DNA from: Micromonospora sp. LH3U1
GTDB taxonomy: Bacteria > Actinomycetota > Actinomycetes > Mycobacteriales > Micromonosporaceae
Direction: 5' to 3'
NCBI RefSeq assembly: GCF_028475105.1
Contig: NZ_CP116936.1
Location: 6,633,501-6,697,500 of the forward strand
Length of the DNA stretch: 64,000 nucleotides
Below the pieces are notes generated by a model that made no database searches, had not been told where the DNA came from, and saw only the letters and a program-made list of their open reading frames with translations. This document shows positions 1-12,300 of the stretch, one piece after another (the stretch's first letter is position 1; every line of letters starts with the position of its first letter). The position numbers and the translations under genes were made by a program.

Positions 1-2537
1 ATGTCGGCCTGGTCGACGGCCGATCCGAGTTCCTCGGCCAATCCCATGGCCTGATCCATGTGGGCGCTCGCCGCCTCCGGGTCCCCCTGCCAGGCGGTGA
101 GTTCACCGAGCGCGCCGAGTGTGATCATGGAACCCCACCGGTCCCCGGCGCTTCGGAAGCCGTCCAGCGCGGTGACCAACGCGGCGTTGGCCCGATCCCA
201 CCGGCCACTCCACATCTGCGCCGAGCCGCTTCCCATCGCGCCCAGCGCGTTGATCCAGACGTCCGGGCCGACCAGCCGGCGCAGCTCCAGCATCAGCTCG
301 TCGACGTGCTCGGCTCCGCCGGACGGCGGCCCGGTCGAGATGCCCGACAGATACAGCAGGAACGGTTGTCGAGGCGGCCGGTCGAGGCTGCGGATCACGG
401 AACCCTGCGTGCCGAGAGACGGCAGGTGGCCGGAACCAGCGAGCGAGGCGTTGTAGACGCAGAGCGCGAACTCCTCGACGAGGCCCGGCGGCGCTTCGGA
501 GCCGAGCACGTCGAGGACGTCGGCGGCGAACCGGGCCCCTTCCCCGCGCATGCCGCGCAGCCACCAGTAGAACGACAGGGCCGCGACCATCTCGGCAGCT
601 TCGGACCCGTCACCCGCCGCGGTGGCACGGCGCAGCGCCGCATGCAGGTTGTCCCGCTCAGCGTCGAGCCGTCGTAACCAGTGCAGCTGCTCCGCTCGCC
701 GAAGGTGATCGCTGGCGGTCCAGGCGAACTCCAGGAAGTACGCCGCGTGAGCGCGGCGCAGTTGGTCGGCCTCGCCAGCCTCGGCGAGACGTTCGGCGGC
801 GAAGGCACGCACCGTTTCGAGCATCCGGTATCGGCCGCCACTCATCTCCACGAAGGACTTGTCGACCAGACCGGTCAGCGCGTCGACGAACTCGGCGGTG
901 GGCAGACCGGAGACTCGCCCGGCCGCCTCCAGCGTGGCACCGCCGGCGAAGACGGTCAGCCGGCGGGCCAGCCGCCGTTCGGTGTCGTCGAGCAGATCCC
1001 AACTCCACTCGACCACGGCCCGGAGTGTGCGGTGTCGCGGTGACGAGGCCCGGCTGCCCACCGAGAGCAGCCGGAACCGATCGTCGAGACGGGCGGCCAC
1101 CTCGGCGACGGGCAGCGCCCGCAGTCGCGCGGCGGCCAGCTCGATCGCCAGCGGAAGGCCGTCGAGGCTACGACAGATCCGCAGCACCACCTCGACGTTG
1201 GCCGACGTGACGGTGAAGTCGGGCGCGACATCGGCGGCCCGCTGGGCGAACAGCCTGACTGCGGCGTAATCGTCGACGTCCAGCGCCGGCGCGTCGGGCG
1301 GCGGCAGGGTGAGCCCGGACAGCGGGCACAACGCCTCACCGGCCAGCCCGAGCGGCTCGCGACTCGTGGCCAGGACGCGCAGCGCCGGGCACGCGCTCAG
1401 CAGCCGTCCGGTCAGCCGGGCCGCGTGGGCGATGACATGCTCGCAGTTGTCGAGCACGAGCAGCAGCCGCCGCTCGGCCAACGCCTCGACCAGCCGGTCG
1501 GTTGGATGGCGGCCCGGCTCGGCCGGGGCGCGCAGGCCCGCATCGCGCAGGCCGAGAGCGCTCAGCACCGCCTGCGGTACGTCCGCACCGTCGGCCAGCC
1601 CGGCCAGCTCGACGAAGCGCACCTCGCCGTCGAGACGGCCCGCGGCCTCGATCGCCAACCGCGTCTTGCCCGCTCCTCCGGGGCCGGTGAGGGTGATCAG
1701 CCTTCGCTCACCGAGCAACTCCCCAACGCGCTCGAGTTCCGCCTCCCGCCCGACGAAGGTCGTGAGCTGGCTCGGCAGTGCCTGCTCGGCCGCCGCGCGT
1801 TCCTCACCGCGCAGCACCGCCAGGTGAATCGCGGCCAGCGCGGCCGACGGGTCGACGCCGAGATGTTCGGCCAGCGTGCGCCGGGCGTCCTCGAACTCGG
1901 CCAGTGCTTCGGCCGGCCGGCCCAGGGCGGAAAGGGCCCGCATGAGTTGGCCCCGCGACCGCTCCCGCAACGGATGCGCGACGACCAACTCACGTAGCTC
2001 CGCGACCAGCGTGGCGTCCGCGCCCAACGCCAGCTCCGCCTCAACCCGATCCTCCATGGCAGCCAGCCGCAACTCGTTCAGCCGAGCCGCTTGCGCGGGT
2101 GCACCCCCCACGTCGGCGACATCGGCCAGGGCGGCACCACGCCACAACTCCAGCGCCTCGCGCAACACGGTTGCCGCGCTGGGCCACTCGCCATCGGCGA
2201 GCGCGCGACGCCCCACCTCGGCGAGCTGCTCGAACCGGTACGCGTCGACGTCAGCGGGATCCACGGCGAGGCGATAACCGGCCGGGTGGAACTCGACCGC
2301 GTTGTGCTCGGCGGGCAGGGCCTGGCGCAGGCGCGACACCTGGGACTGAAGCGCGTTGGCCGCGCCCCGGGGCGGATGCTCGCCGTACAGGCCGTCGATC
2401 AGCCGCTCGGCGGAGACAACCCGGCCCGCGTCGAGCAGGAGGAGTGCCAGCAGGGCGCGCAGCCGCGGACCGCCCACGGGGATCTCGTGCCCGTCGGCCA
2501 GCAACACCTGAGTCGGCCCCAGGATGCGGAAACGCAT
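1..2537 (-). CDS. AfsR/SARP-like BTAD and NB-ARC ATPase regulator, C-terminus cut by window edge
   Basis: The reading frame is open from an ATG at 2537 to the window edge, about 845 residues. It begins MRFRILGPTQVLLADG, the start of an OmpR-type winged helix, followed by a BTAD helical domain to about residue 245. Near residue 283 there is a Walker A motif (GPGGAGKT), then a Walker B-like LLLVLDNCEH, the layout of AfsR-type signal-transducing ATPases. After about residue 550 it is helical and TPR-like. Such proteins are transcription activators of secondary metabolism or development whose ATPase and TPR parts gate DNA binding; the target here is unknown. Family members usually run about 1000 residues, so perhaps 150-250 residues lie beyond the window. 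A second protein of the same architecture lies at 45.9-48.9 kb. Confidence 0.9.
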   Translation of the reverse strand, partial: MRFRILGPTQVLLADGHEIPVGGPRLRALLALLLLDAGRVVSAERLIDGLYGEHPPRGAANALQSQVSRLRQALPAEHNAVEFHPAGYRLAVDPADVDAYRFEQLAEVGRRALADGEWPSAATVLREALELWRGAALADVADVGGAPAQAARLNELRLAAMEDRVEAELALGADATLVAELRELVVAHPLRERSRGQLMRALSALGRPAEALAEFEDARRTLAEHLGVDPSAALAAIHLAVLRGEERAAAEQALPSQLTTFVGREAELERVGELLGERRLITLTGPGGAGKTRLAIEAAGRLDGEVRFVELAGLADGADVPQAVLSALGLRDAGLRAPAEPGRHPTDRLVEALAERRLLLVLDNCEHVIAHAARLTGRLLSACPALRVLATSREPLGLAGEALCPLSGLTLPPPDAPALDVDDYAAVRLFAQRAADVAPDFTVTSANVEVVLRICRSLDGLPLAIELAAARLRALPVAEVAARLDDRFRLLSVGSRASSPRHRTLRAVVEWSWDLLDDTERRLARRLTVFAGGATLEAAGRVSGLPTAEFVDALTGLVDKSFVEMSGGRYRMLETVRAFAAERLAEAGEADQLRRAHAAYFLEFAWTASDHLRRAEQLHWLRRLDAERDNLHAALRRATAAGDGSEAAEMVAALSFYWWLRGMRGEGARFAADVLDVLGSEAPPGLVEEFALCVYNASLAGSGHLPSLGTQGSVIRSLDRPPRQPFLLYLSGISTGPPSGGAEHVDELMLELRRLVGPDVWINALGAMGSGSAQMWSGRWDRANAALVTALDGFRSAGDRWGSMITLGALGELTAWQGDPEAASAHMDQAMGLAEELGSAVDQAD

Positions 2538-2792
2538 GACACCGATTGTCGCTCAGTGCCGGACTGTTCCTGCGGACCGATCCGCCGATCTTGCGGATCA
2601 GGAGGTCTGGCCCACCTAAGTTCGGACCAAGTGCGTCCAGCCCGGGCTTACGGGCTGATCGACCGGTCCAGGGCTACCGCGACTGATCACCGCTACGAAC
2701 GCAACCATGGGGTGTACCGCGCATTCATTACTCTTGCCGCCGCATTCACCTGCCACAAGCGCTGCCTCAAACCCACTACCGCGGAAACGCTA
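2538..2792. promoter_or_regulatory. Upstream region of the BTAD regulator, with a 7-bp inverted repeat
   Basis: No gene is visible in these 255 bases. An inverted repeat GATCCGC (2579-2585) and GCGGATC (2593-2599) with a 7-nt spacer lies 42-62 bases upstream of the ATG at 2537. It could be an operator or part of the leader. I see no convincing -10/-35 pair, so the promoter assignment is inference from position. Confidence 0.3.
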
Positions 2793-3221
2793 TCAGTACC
2801 AAATCTGGAGCCGGAGGGCGGAGGGTAAATGACCAGCATCACCCGACACGCGCAATCGCGCTTCTCCAGGATTATCGGTAACTACCTTCATTGAGATCCA
2901 GTTATCTGGGTCGTGCAAGATGAATTCCCCATGCTGCGACGATATGGTGCCGTCGAACAGGACGGCACCATCGAGGACCAAGTCCTCTGACTCGCCCTCA
3001 AGCACCTCCACCGACACTGGCCCGTCGACGTAGGTCTGGACACGCAGGTAGATGGAGTCAGGCGTGGCATGCACCATGTCGCCGCCATCCCAGCCTGCAT
3101 GGGTGTCGACGGACCGCACGTCTCGGAAAATCAGCAGCCCGTGTTGTGCAAAGACGCAGAAGGATCCGACGAAGCCGTCGTCCTCTGCGGAATACTCAGC
3201 TACCACGACCGTCACCCTCAA
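2793..3221 (-). CDS. Unknown small protein, candidate immunity factor for the upstream Rhs toxin
   Basis: A product of 142 residues if translation starts at the TTG at 3221, which has GAGG eight bases upstream. The open frame extends to another TTG at 3302, but I see no ribosome binding site there. The protein is acidic, without a signal peptide or membrane segment, and its alternating hydrophobic pattern (for example LRVTVVVAEYS, GEFILHDPDNWISMKVV, ARLRVSG) suggests a small beta-sandwich. That loosely recalls nuclease-inhibitor immunity folds such as ComJ, a weak resemblance from memory. It is the next gene downstream of the toxin on the same strand, where polymorphic toxin immunity genes normally sit. 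The immunity role is inferred from position, size and charge, not from a recognised domain. Confidence 0.6.
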   Translation of the reverse strand: MRVTVVVAEYSAEDDGFVGSFCVFAQHGLLIFRDVRSVDTHAGWDGGDMVHATPDSIYLRVQTYVDGPVSVEVLEGESEDLVLDGAVLFDGTISSQHGEFILHDPDNWISMKVVTDNPGEARLRVSGDAGHLPSALRLQIWY

Positions 3222-3317
3222 TTTCGTAGCCTCAGGGAAACACGCTCCCGGCGAGGACAGTACTACCTGCCAACAGGTTCCGTCTCTGGGGCCGCCAGCC
3301 AATCAAGTCCCTAGCAG

Positions 3318-3360
3318 CAGGGCCGGCTCGGCGTCTCGTGATCCATGCGAGCCGGCCCTG
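3318..3360 (-). terminator. Perfect 13-bp hairpin between Rhs toxin and candidate immunity gene
   Basis: CAGGGCCGGCTCG (3318-3330) pairs exactly with CGAGCCGGCCCTG (3348-3360) across a 17-nt loop. It begins 38 bases after the toxin stop codon. There is no clear T-run on the minus strand, so it may terminate weakly, act as a 3' stabiliser, or separate toxin from immunity transcription. Confidence 0.55.
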
Positions 3361-3398
3361 ACGCGCGAGGACGCGCGTCATGAGGTTGACAAACTTTA

Positions 3399-6300
3399 CT
3401 ATCTGAGGTTGATCAGGTTCAGATGTCGGGCATCCTGGAGAGAGCGCTCAGGTGGAAAGTCATAGTTTTCCTGGGACAACTGGCTCGCCATTCCACCTTG
3501 TTGCGCCCGGCACTTATCGCAATGCGGATACCCGGTCCCCCTGTAAGGCCCACTGACGGTCGAGACTGGCGGCTGATGGTCGAAGATCCATTCGCCGTTC
3601 TTGGTGCCCGGAAGACGAGCCCCACACGTGTGACATCCGTGCGCAATACCGTTGGTCTGATTCTCCCAGTACTCCGCATGATTGCGGGTCACCTTACGCC
3701 GTGTGGTAGAGACTCCCTCAACCGCGTAAGGCCCAGCACCCAGCGTCTGTTTGCACAATTCGTTTTCGTCGACGTTGTGCACAAGCACAGGATTGCTGTC
3801 GACCATCACGTAGTACGTGTGGATGTTAGCGACGGTGAGGTCGCGCATCTCCTCGACGCCGAGCTTGTTGAGCACCGCCACGACGGTGACCGCGCCCTTG
3901 CCCCTGACCAGCAGCTTGGTGCCCGGCTTCAGGTCCTTGGCGTCGCTCCACTTGCGCTCCGAGTTGTTCCAGAACGGGTGGTGCCAGGTCGTCTCGACCT
4001 TCGTCACCTTGCCGTCCTGGTCGCGGACGGTGAGGTCGGTCAGGTCCTTGTCGACGTTCCGGTGCAGCTGCGTGACCTGCTTCGGCTCCGACTTACCCGC
4101 CACTGGGTCGGTCGCCATGACCTTGTCGCCGACGTTGACGTCCTCGATCGGCCGACTGCTGCCATCGGCCATCAGGACCCGGGTCTTCGGGTCGAAGCTG
4201 TGCCGACCGCCCTTACAACCGCCACCGCCACCACCGACCGCGAGGCCGAGCGGGTTGAACCCGCCACCACCGGAGCCACTCGAAGAAGCCCCGCCGGAAC
4301 GCGCCCCACCACCGCCCTTGCGGCTCAGTGCCCCGAGCCCCGGCACCATGTTCTCCGCGGCCGCCCGCGGGTTGTAGGTACCCGACGAGGCCAGCTGCCC
4401 GACCGCGTCCTCGACACCGTTCTCGGCGGCCTCGGTCGCCAACCGGCCCACCAGGCCGGTGCCGACCTTCTTCGCCACCGCCGCACCAACCCGCGCGGCG
4501 ATGGCACCACCCGCACCGCCGATCAGCCCGGTGACCGCACCCGTGCCCAGCGAACCCAACGCATCACCGATGCTGTGGATGTCACCCTGCGCGGCGTCCT
4601 TCGCGAGGCTGATCAACGCCCCCGCGCCGGCCATGCAGGCGATCGCACCGACACCGGCCGTCACCGCCGTGCACGCGATACCAGCGAGGATCGCGCCGCC
4701 GATCGCGGCGACCTCCAACAGGACGTCCTTGTGCTCCTTCACCCACTTGGTCGTCGCGTTCGCCGCATCCCGTACGGCCGTGGTGGCCTTCTTGACCACC
4801 CGCTGCGCCTTGGCGGCGACCTTCTTACCGGCCTGCTTCAGTTTTGCCGCCGCCTGTTTGGCGCGTTTCTTGACCGCTGCGGCCTTCTTGGCGACGTATT
4901 TCCGGGCCTGGTCGAGCTTCTTCTTGGCCGCCCGTTTGGCCTGGTTGTACTTCTTCTTGACCTGCTTCTTGACCTGGTTGTACTTCTTCTTGGCCTGGTG
5001 ATACTTCTTCTTCACCGCCGCCTTGGCCCGCGAGGCCGTCTTCTTCACGGTGGACTTCGCGGCACTGTAGGTCGACGACGCGTACGAGTAGGCCGACGAC
5101 GCGTACGACGAGGCGTACGAGTAGGCGGACGACGCGTACGAGCGGAAGCTTGAGCTGACCGAGCTGACCGCACGGGAGAAGGACTTCTTGAGGCTGCCCA
5201 GCCCCCAGTGCCCGCTCGGGTCGGTGACGGTCAGTGGGTTCGCGTCGCCGTACTGGTAGCGGTTGGCGTTGATCGAATCCGGCAGCGGGCTGTTGCTCGC
5301 CGTGTCCCGGGTGTCGAACTGCCCGGTGTCCGTGTTGTACCAGCGGGCGAGCATGTTCACCCGGTTGGTGAGCGCGTCCGTCCACTCCGACTGGTAGCCG
5401 AGCTGGCCGAGCAGCCCGCTGGTGTTGAGCGCCTTGCCCAGCGGGTCGTAGGTCACCGAGCCGGCCAGTGTCGCCCCGGTCGAGGTGAACTGCCCGACCA
5501 CGTCGGAGTGCAGGTCCGTCCAGACCATCCGCTGGTTACCGCCCGCGGTGGTCCCGACCACCTCACCGGACGCCCCCCGCACGTAGGTCGCGCCCGCGTC
5601 GGCCGCCAGGTCGTTCCCCAGACCGGTGTACGAGTGGCCGGGCCGAATCGCCCGCCCCAACCCGTCGTACGTGTAGGTCTGCGTACCGGCCGCCGACTGC
5701 TGCGACACGACCTGCCCGAAGGCGTCGGTGCTGGTGGTGTTGCCGCCGGCGTTGGCCAGGGTCCCCCGGGCGGTGTACGTGTAGTTGGCGCCGTCCGCGG
5801 TGAGCAGCCGGTTCCGCTGGTCGTAGGTGAACAGCTTGGAACCGTTCTGCACCCGGTTGCCGGACTTGTCGTAGGCGTACGCCGTGGTGTTCGTGCCGTT
5901 GTTCCAAGACGTCAGCCGGTCGGCCAGGTCGTAGGTGTAGGTGTTCGCGGCCGAGCCGGCGAAGCCGGTCGTCGACTTCGAGGTGATGTTGCTGTTCGCG
6001 TCCCAGCCGTACGTGATCTTCGCGAGCGACGCTCCGGCCGACGACTTCAACTCGTCGCCGGTGAGCCGACGCAGCGGGTCGAAGGTGAAGTTGCGGTTGT
6101 TGCCGTTCGACCCGTACGTGATCTTCGAGACCTGGGAGAGCGTGTTGTAGGTATAGGCCATCTGCACACCGGCCGACGAGTTGGCCAGCGCCGAGAGGCG
6201 GCCCGCGCCGTCGTAGGTGTAGGACGTCGCGCCAGCCGCGTCCTGCCGGGAGGCCAGTCGGCCGTCGGGGTCGTAGCCGAACGTCGAGTTGCCCGACGGG

Positions 6301-9300
6301 CCGGTCACCGACCTCGGCAGGCCCCGGTCGTCGTACGCGATGGTGTTCGTGCCGCCCGAGCCGGACAGTGAGGTCATCCGTCCGGCGACGTCGTAGCCGA
6401 AGGTCCGGTCCTCCGTGGCGACCTCGGCGCCCGCGCCCGACTGCCGGACCAGTTGACCCAGATCGTCGTACGCGTTGGTGACCGTCACCCCGCCCGGCAT
6501 GGACTGCTTCGTCGGGCGACCGGACCGGTCGTACTCCAGGGTGAAGGTCCGGTCCGCCGCGTCCGGGTGGGCTGCGGTGGCCGGTTCGGTCATCGCCTCC
6601 GGCAGCCCCCACGAGTTGTACCTGGTGTGGAAGGCGTTGCCCCGACCGTCGGTGAACCGCGTGCGGTTGCCCTCCAGGTCGTAGCCGAACGTGGTGACGA
6701 TTGAGTCCGACGCGGAGATCGGCTGCGTCTCCTTGGTGACCACGCCGGTCGCGTCGTACTCGTAGGTCACCGTGGTGCGGCGGGCGTCGGTGCTGGCCAC
6801 CATGTTGCCTGCCCGGTCGTAGCGGGCCGACTGCTCCGACAGCAGCGTCCCGGTCGGGCTGTACTCGGCGGTGCGGGTGGCCCGATCCGCCATGTCGTAG
6901 GTGACCGAGGCGTACGAGCCGTCCGGGCGGATCGTCTTCGTGGTCCGACCCTCGGCGTCGTACTCGTAGCGGCTCACGTTGTTGGCGCCGTCGGTGACCG
7001 TCAGCGGGTCACCGACCACGTTGTACGTCGTCGAGCTGTTCACACCGGCGGCCGTGGTGACCTGCGACGGCCAGCCCTGGGCGTTGTACGTGTAGTTGGT
7101 GGTGTGGTTCTTGCCCTCCTGCCGCACCACCTCCGTCGAGGTGACCGTGCGGCCCAGGTAGTCGTAGGTCGCGGCGCTCACCGCGCCGGTCGGGTCGGTC
7201 GACGACAACACGTTGCCCGCGTCGTCGTAGGTGTAGGTGGTGGCACCGTCGTTCGGCGCGATCTCCTTCGACGTCCGGCCGAGCTGGTCGTACTCGTAGC
7301 GGGTGACCTTGCCGAGCGGGTCGGTGACCGTCTCCAGTTGACCGCTCACGTCGTAGCTGTGCCGGGTCTCCGGCACGATCGGCGTCGTCGACCCCGGCGG
7401 CGTATACGCGGGCGCCTTGTCCGACACCATGCGACCGACCGCGTCGTACGCCACCACCGACCAGTTGCCGTTCGCGTCCCGGGTGTCGGTCGGCTCGTCG
7501 AAGGTGTTGAACCCGACCAGGCTCACCGCGTTGGCCAGGGCCGGGATCTGGCCGGGCTGCTCGACCATCGCCGCGGGGGCGGTGGTCTTCACCGCCCGAC
7601 CCTCCTCGTCGTACCCGTAATAGGTGGTGCTGCCGTTCGGGTCGGTGACCGAGGTGGGCAGGTCGTCGGAGTCCAGCACCTGCGAGGTACGAATGACCTG
7701 CGCGTCCGCCGCCGGGGCCGTGCCGGCCCTGACCTGCGAGACCTCCGCGTCACTCAGGGCCTTCTGATAGACCTGCACGTCGCTGACCGAGCCGGGGAAT
7801 CCGCCCCACACGCCCGCGCCGCCGATGGTGAAGCCCGTGGACGTGTTGTTGAAGGTCTCAGTCGTGGTCGCCGTGGCCTGCAGTGCGCCGTTGGCATAGA
7901 GCTTCATCGTCTTGCTGGCCGGATCCGCCGTCAGTGCCAGGTGCGTCCAGGTACCCGCCACCGCGGAACCGACCGGCCCTCCGCCCTGAAGGAACGTATT
8001 GGTCCCGTCCGCCTTCCGGACCGCCACACCGGCATACCACCGATCGTCACCGGGTGCGTAGAAGACCTTTGCCGCCGAGTCGCCGATCGCGCCCGAGGCC
8101 TCGAAAACGAGCTGCTCACTTCCCAGGGCGGGATTCTCAGTGGCGAGCTTCGCCCAGGCCGAGATCGTGAACGCACGCTTGGTGTCCAGGATCTGGCCGG
8201 TTCTCAGGTGCGCGCTGGTGCCGTCGAAGACGGCCGAGCCGCCCCGGTCGGTAGACCAGGCGACGTTGCCGACCGCCGTGGCCGAGCTGTTGCCGGCGGA
8301 GTCGGCGGCCTTCGTGCCGCTGGTCTCGTCGAGCTTCCAGCGCGCCACCGGGGTCAGCGCCGCCGACGGGTACTCGGTCTCGGCGATCGCGCGGCCGGCG
8401 CTGTCGTAGAGCGCATCGGAGACGCTGGTGACGGCACCGTCCGGCCCGGAGGACACGGTGGAGATGACATTGTCGTCGGCGTCGTAGGTCAACGCGGTCC
8501 GGCGCTTCAAGCCGTTGGGGTCGACGACCGAGGCCGTCGTCCGGCCCGCCGCGTCGTACTCCGTGGCGGTGACGGTGTGACCGTTGTTGGAGATCTCGCT
8601 GACCACGTTGCCGGCGGCGTCGTAGACGTTCTCCTCCACCACGAACGTCCGGGTGCCGTCGGTCCGGCTGACCTTCGCCTCCAGACCGTTGTCGGTGTAC
8701 GTGTAGCTGGTGGTCCAGCCCATCGCGTCGGTCTCGCTGGCGAGCCGGCCCGCCGGGTCGTACGCCCGGGTGGTCGTCACCAGGTCGCGGGGTGCCGAAG
8801 GGTTGTTCGGGTCACCCGTGTAGCTCTTCACCGTCGTGGTGAGCAGGTTGCCCTCGACGTCGTAGGTGCTGGTGGTCACCCCTCCGTCGGGGCCGGTCTC
8901 CTTGACCACCCGGCCGTACCGGTCGTACTCGAAGGCGGTGGTCTGGTTGACGCCGTTGGTGGTCGTCGACTCCTGCCCGTACGCGTTGTAGGTGTGCCGC
9001 TCGGTACGGGGCGCGTCGCCGCCGGTCAGGTCGCTGACCGTGACCTCGGTGACGTTGCCGTCGTCGTCGTGGACGGTGGTGGTGCGGGCGGTGTGGATCG
9101 CGCCGGTGACCCGGTTGGTGACCCCCGGCTCGGTCTCGGTGACCTCACGGCTCAACCGGTCGTACTCGTGGCTGGTGGTGAGCCCCGCGGGGTAGCTGTC
9201 GGTCACCTCCGTCTCGGTGAGCAGCCGGCCCAGCCCGTCGTACGCGTAGCGGGTGACCTTGCCGCCCGGCTCGACCATCTCGGCGACGTCGCCGCTGGCG

Positions 9301-12300
9301 TAGTAGGTGATCGTCTGCTTCTGCCCGCCGGCGGTGGTCACGGTCGCCGGCAGCCCTGCCGGGGCAAACCCGCCGTCCTTCGCCGCGACGGTGGTGCCGT
9401 CGGTGAAGGTGGTACGGGTGACCCGGCCCAGCGGGTCGGTGATGCTGGTCTGGTTGCCCTTGCCGTCGTAGCCGTAGCTGGTCAGGTACCGGTTGTCCGT
9501 GGCCGACGACGAACGGCCGTCACGCATGGTCAGGATGACGTCGTTGCGTGGATCGGGCGTGCCACCGATCTTGATGGAGCTGCCGGTCGCCCAGCCACCG
9601 GCCCCGTTGCCCGACACCAGGTACATGTCGTTGTCGGTGGTCTTGTGGTAGACGATGTCGGCCTTCTTGTCGCCGTCGAAGTCCCCCGCGCTGAGCAGGG
9701 CCTTGGCGCTGCCCCACCCGGTGCCGACCCGGGTGGCGGTGGTGCTCAACCAGCCTCCGGACCCGTTGCCCCGCAGCATGTAGAGGTTGTTGTCCACGTT
9801 GCTGCGGTAGATCACGTCGGCCTTGCCGTCGCCGTCGAAGTCGCCCGGCGAGACGAGCAGGTTCGCAGCACTCACGTTCGGGCCGATGAGGGTCGCGGTG
9901 GTGCTCACCCAGCCACCCGAGCCGTTGCCCTTCAGCAGGTACAGGTTCTTGTCGGCGGAGCTTCGGTAGATGATGTCGGGTTTGCCGTCACCGCTGAAGT
10001 CCTTGGAGTAGACCATCAGGTCTGCGGCGCTGACGTTCGGCCCGATCTTGACCGAGGTGCTCGACACCCAGCCGCCCGCACCGTTGCCGGCCAACATGTA
10101 GAGGTTGCCGTCGGAGGCGCTGCGCCAGAGGAGGTCGGGCTTGCCGTCGCCGGAGAAGTCCTTGGCAGCCACCGCCATGTTCGCCGATGCCATGCTGGTG
10201 CCGATCTGCGTGGGCAGGCTGGTCAGCCAGCCGCCCGTACCGTTGCCCTGCACCATCTGGATGGTGTTGTCGGCCGCCCGGTAGACCACGTCCGGAGCGC
10301 CGTCACCGCTGAAGTCCTCGAACATCGTCGGCAGCGCCGCAGTCGCCCAGTTCAAGGGCTCGGCCGAGTTGGCGTAGTAGGTGTAGTAGACCGACGAGCA
10401 CTTGCTGGCCGACTGGTCCTGGCAGGTGATGACCTGTTTCGTGTTGCCCCGGGCGTCCTGAAGTTCCTGGGACCACACACCGCGCGGGTCGTACGTCAGG
10501 TTGCCGTAGCCGCCCACGTCGTACCCGAACTTGGTGGTGTTGCCCAGCCCGTCGGTCTGGGCGACCATCCGGCTGCCGTTGACCAGGTCGTAGCTGTAGG
10601 AGATCTTCTCGCCCGTCGGCCCGGTCACCGAGACCGTGGAGACGGGCATCGGGATCGCGCTGGCGACACCGTTGACCATGGTGACCGCGACCGGCGCGGT
10701 CTGCTTCGACGCCTGGAAGTGCGCGCTGACCTGGTCGGCGGAGAGCTGCGAGCGGTAGAAGGCGACCTCGGCGATCGATCCGGTGAAGTAGCCGACATCG
10801 CGGGTGCCGTGCCCCGGCCAGGCGCCGGCCCACTTGCCCGCGCCGACGTACACGTTCTGCCTGTCGGCGGCGACCAGCGCGTTGTCGAGTTTGCCGACCG
10901 CGACGCCGTCCAAATAGAGCGACTGCGTGTTGCTCGCAGCGGAGAGCACCACGTGGTGCCACTTGTCGTCGTTGACCAGGCCGGTGCTGGTGATCACTCG
11001 GGTGGCATCAGCGGTCCAGAACCCGCCCCGCAGTTTGCCGTCCGTACCGACGTAGAGCGCTGGAGTCCACATACCGGCCACGGCCGGGTCCGACACCGGG
11101 CTGGCCTGGTATCCGTAGAGAACCCCACCGGCGGTGTTGCCGGCCGGCATCTTGAACCACATCTCGACCGAGTTGGGTCCGGTGGTCGGCGCGTCCTCGG
11201 GCGGAAGTTGCAGGTACGACGTCGTGCCGTTGAAGGATGCCGCCCGGCTGTCGCTGAACGGGCCGGCGACCCCCAGGGTGGCGGAGCTGTAGGTGGCAAC
11301 GCCGCCCTGCACCTCGTTGGCGGCGTCCGTTGCTCCGAAATCTCCGAGCCGCCAGTAGTCGGCCGGCTTGCCGCCGAGCACCGAGGCCGCGTAGACGTCG
11401 CTGCTACCCGAGACGGTGGGCGTGCCCATCGTCCAGACGCCGCCGTTCTCGTCGGTGACGGAGGAAACCCGACCGGAGGCCTTGTCATAGCCGACCTGTG
11501 CGGTGACCCCGCCCGACGGGCGGACCACCTTGGTGAGCACCGGGTGGGCGGTCTGGCCGGAGCTGTGCAGGGCGGTGACCGTGGTGCCGGTGAGCGCCTG
11601 GTTGAAGAACGACACCTCACCGATGGATCCGGTGAAGTAGGTGGCCTTCGCGGGCGAGGCACCGGTGTTGACGTGGTTCGGCCAGCCACCGCCGACGAAA
11701 CCGGCACCGACCAGCACGTTCGCCGACCCGCCGGGAATCTGGGCGATCGTGCCGTCGAGTGTGCCCTTGTCGACACCGTCCAGGTAGAGCTTCTGGGTGT
11801 CCCCCGCACCGGCCAACACCACGTGGTGCCAGGCGCCGTCGGTGACCGTCACGTTTGTGTTGATCGGGGACGGGGCTCCACTCCAGAACTGCCCGCGCAG
11901 CTTGCCGTCACTGCCGATGTAGAGCGACGGGGTGTAGTTGCCCGCCGTGGTGCCCTTGGTGATTGCATCGGCCTGGTAGCTGAACAGCACGCCGTTCGGG
12001 GTGGTGGTCTTGAACCACATGCTGACCGACTGGTACTGGCCGTCGCTGACCAGGTTGCCCGGCAGCTGCACATGGGAGCTGGTGCCGTTGAAGCCGGCGG
12101 TGGTCGCGGTGGAGCCGGGCAGCGCCGCCGCCTGGCCCAGCGTGACGTTGTTGTAGCGCGCGTTGTCCACGCCCGCGTTGCCCAGCACCGAGCTCGCGGC
12201 CGTGGTGGCGCCGGCAGCCTCGGTCAACCGCCAGTACGAGTACGGCCCGGCGTTCAGGGTCGCGTTGGCGTACTGCGAGGTGTTGTCGTGCTGGTAGGTG

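Noticed and set aside
51..2400. Several short minus-strand frames in the BTAD regulator region
   Set aside because: They are out of frame with the regulator that runs uninterrupted from 2537 to the window edge.
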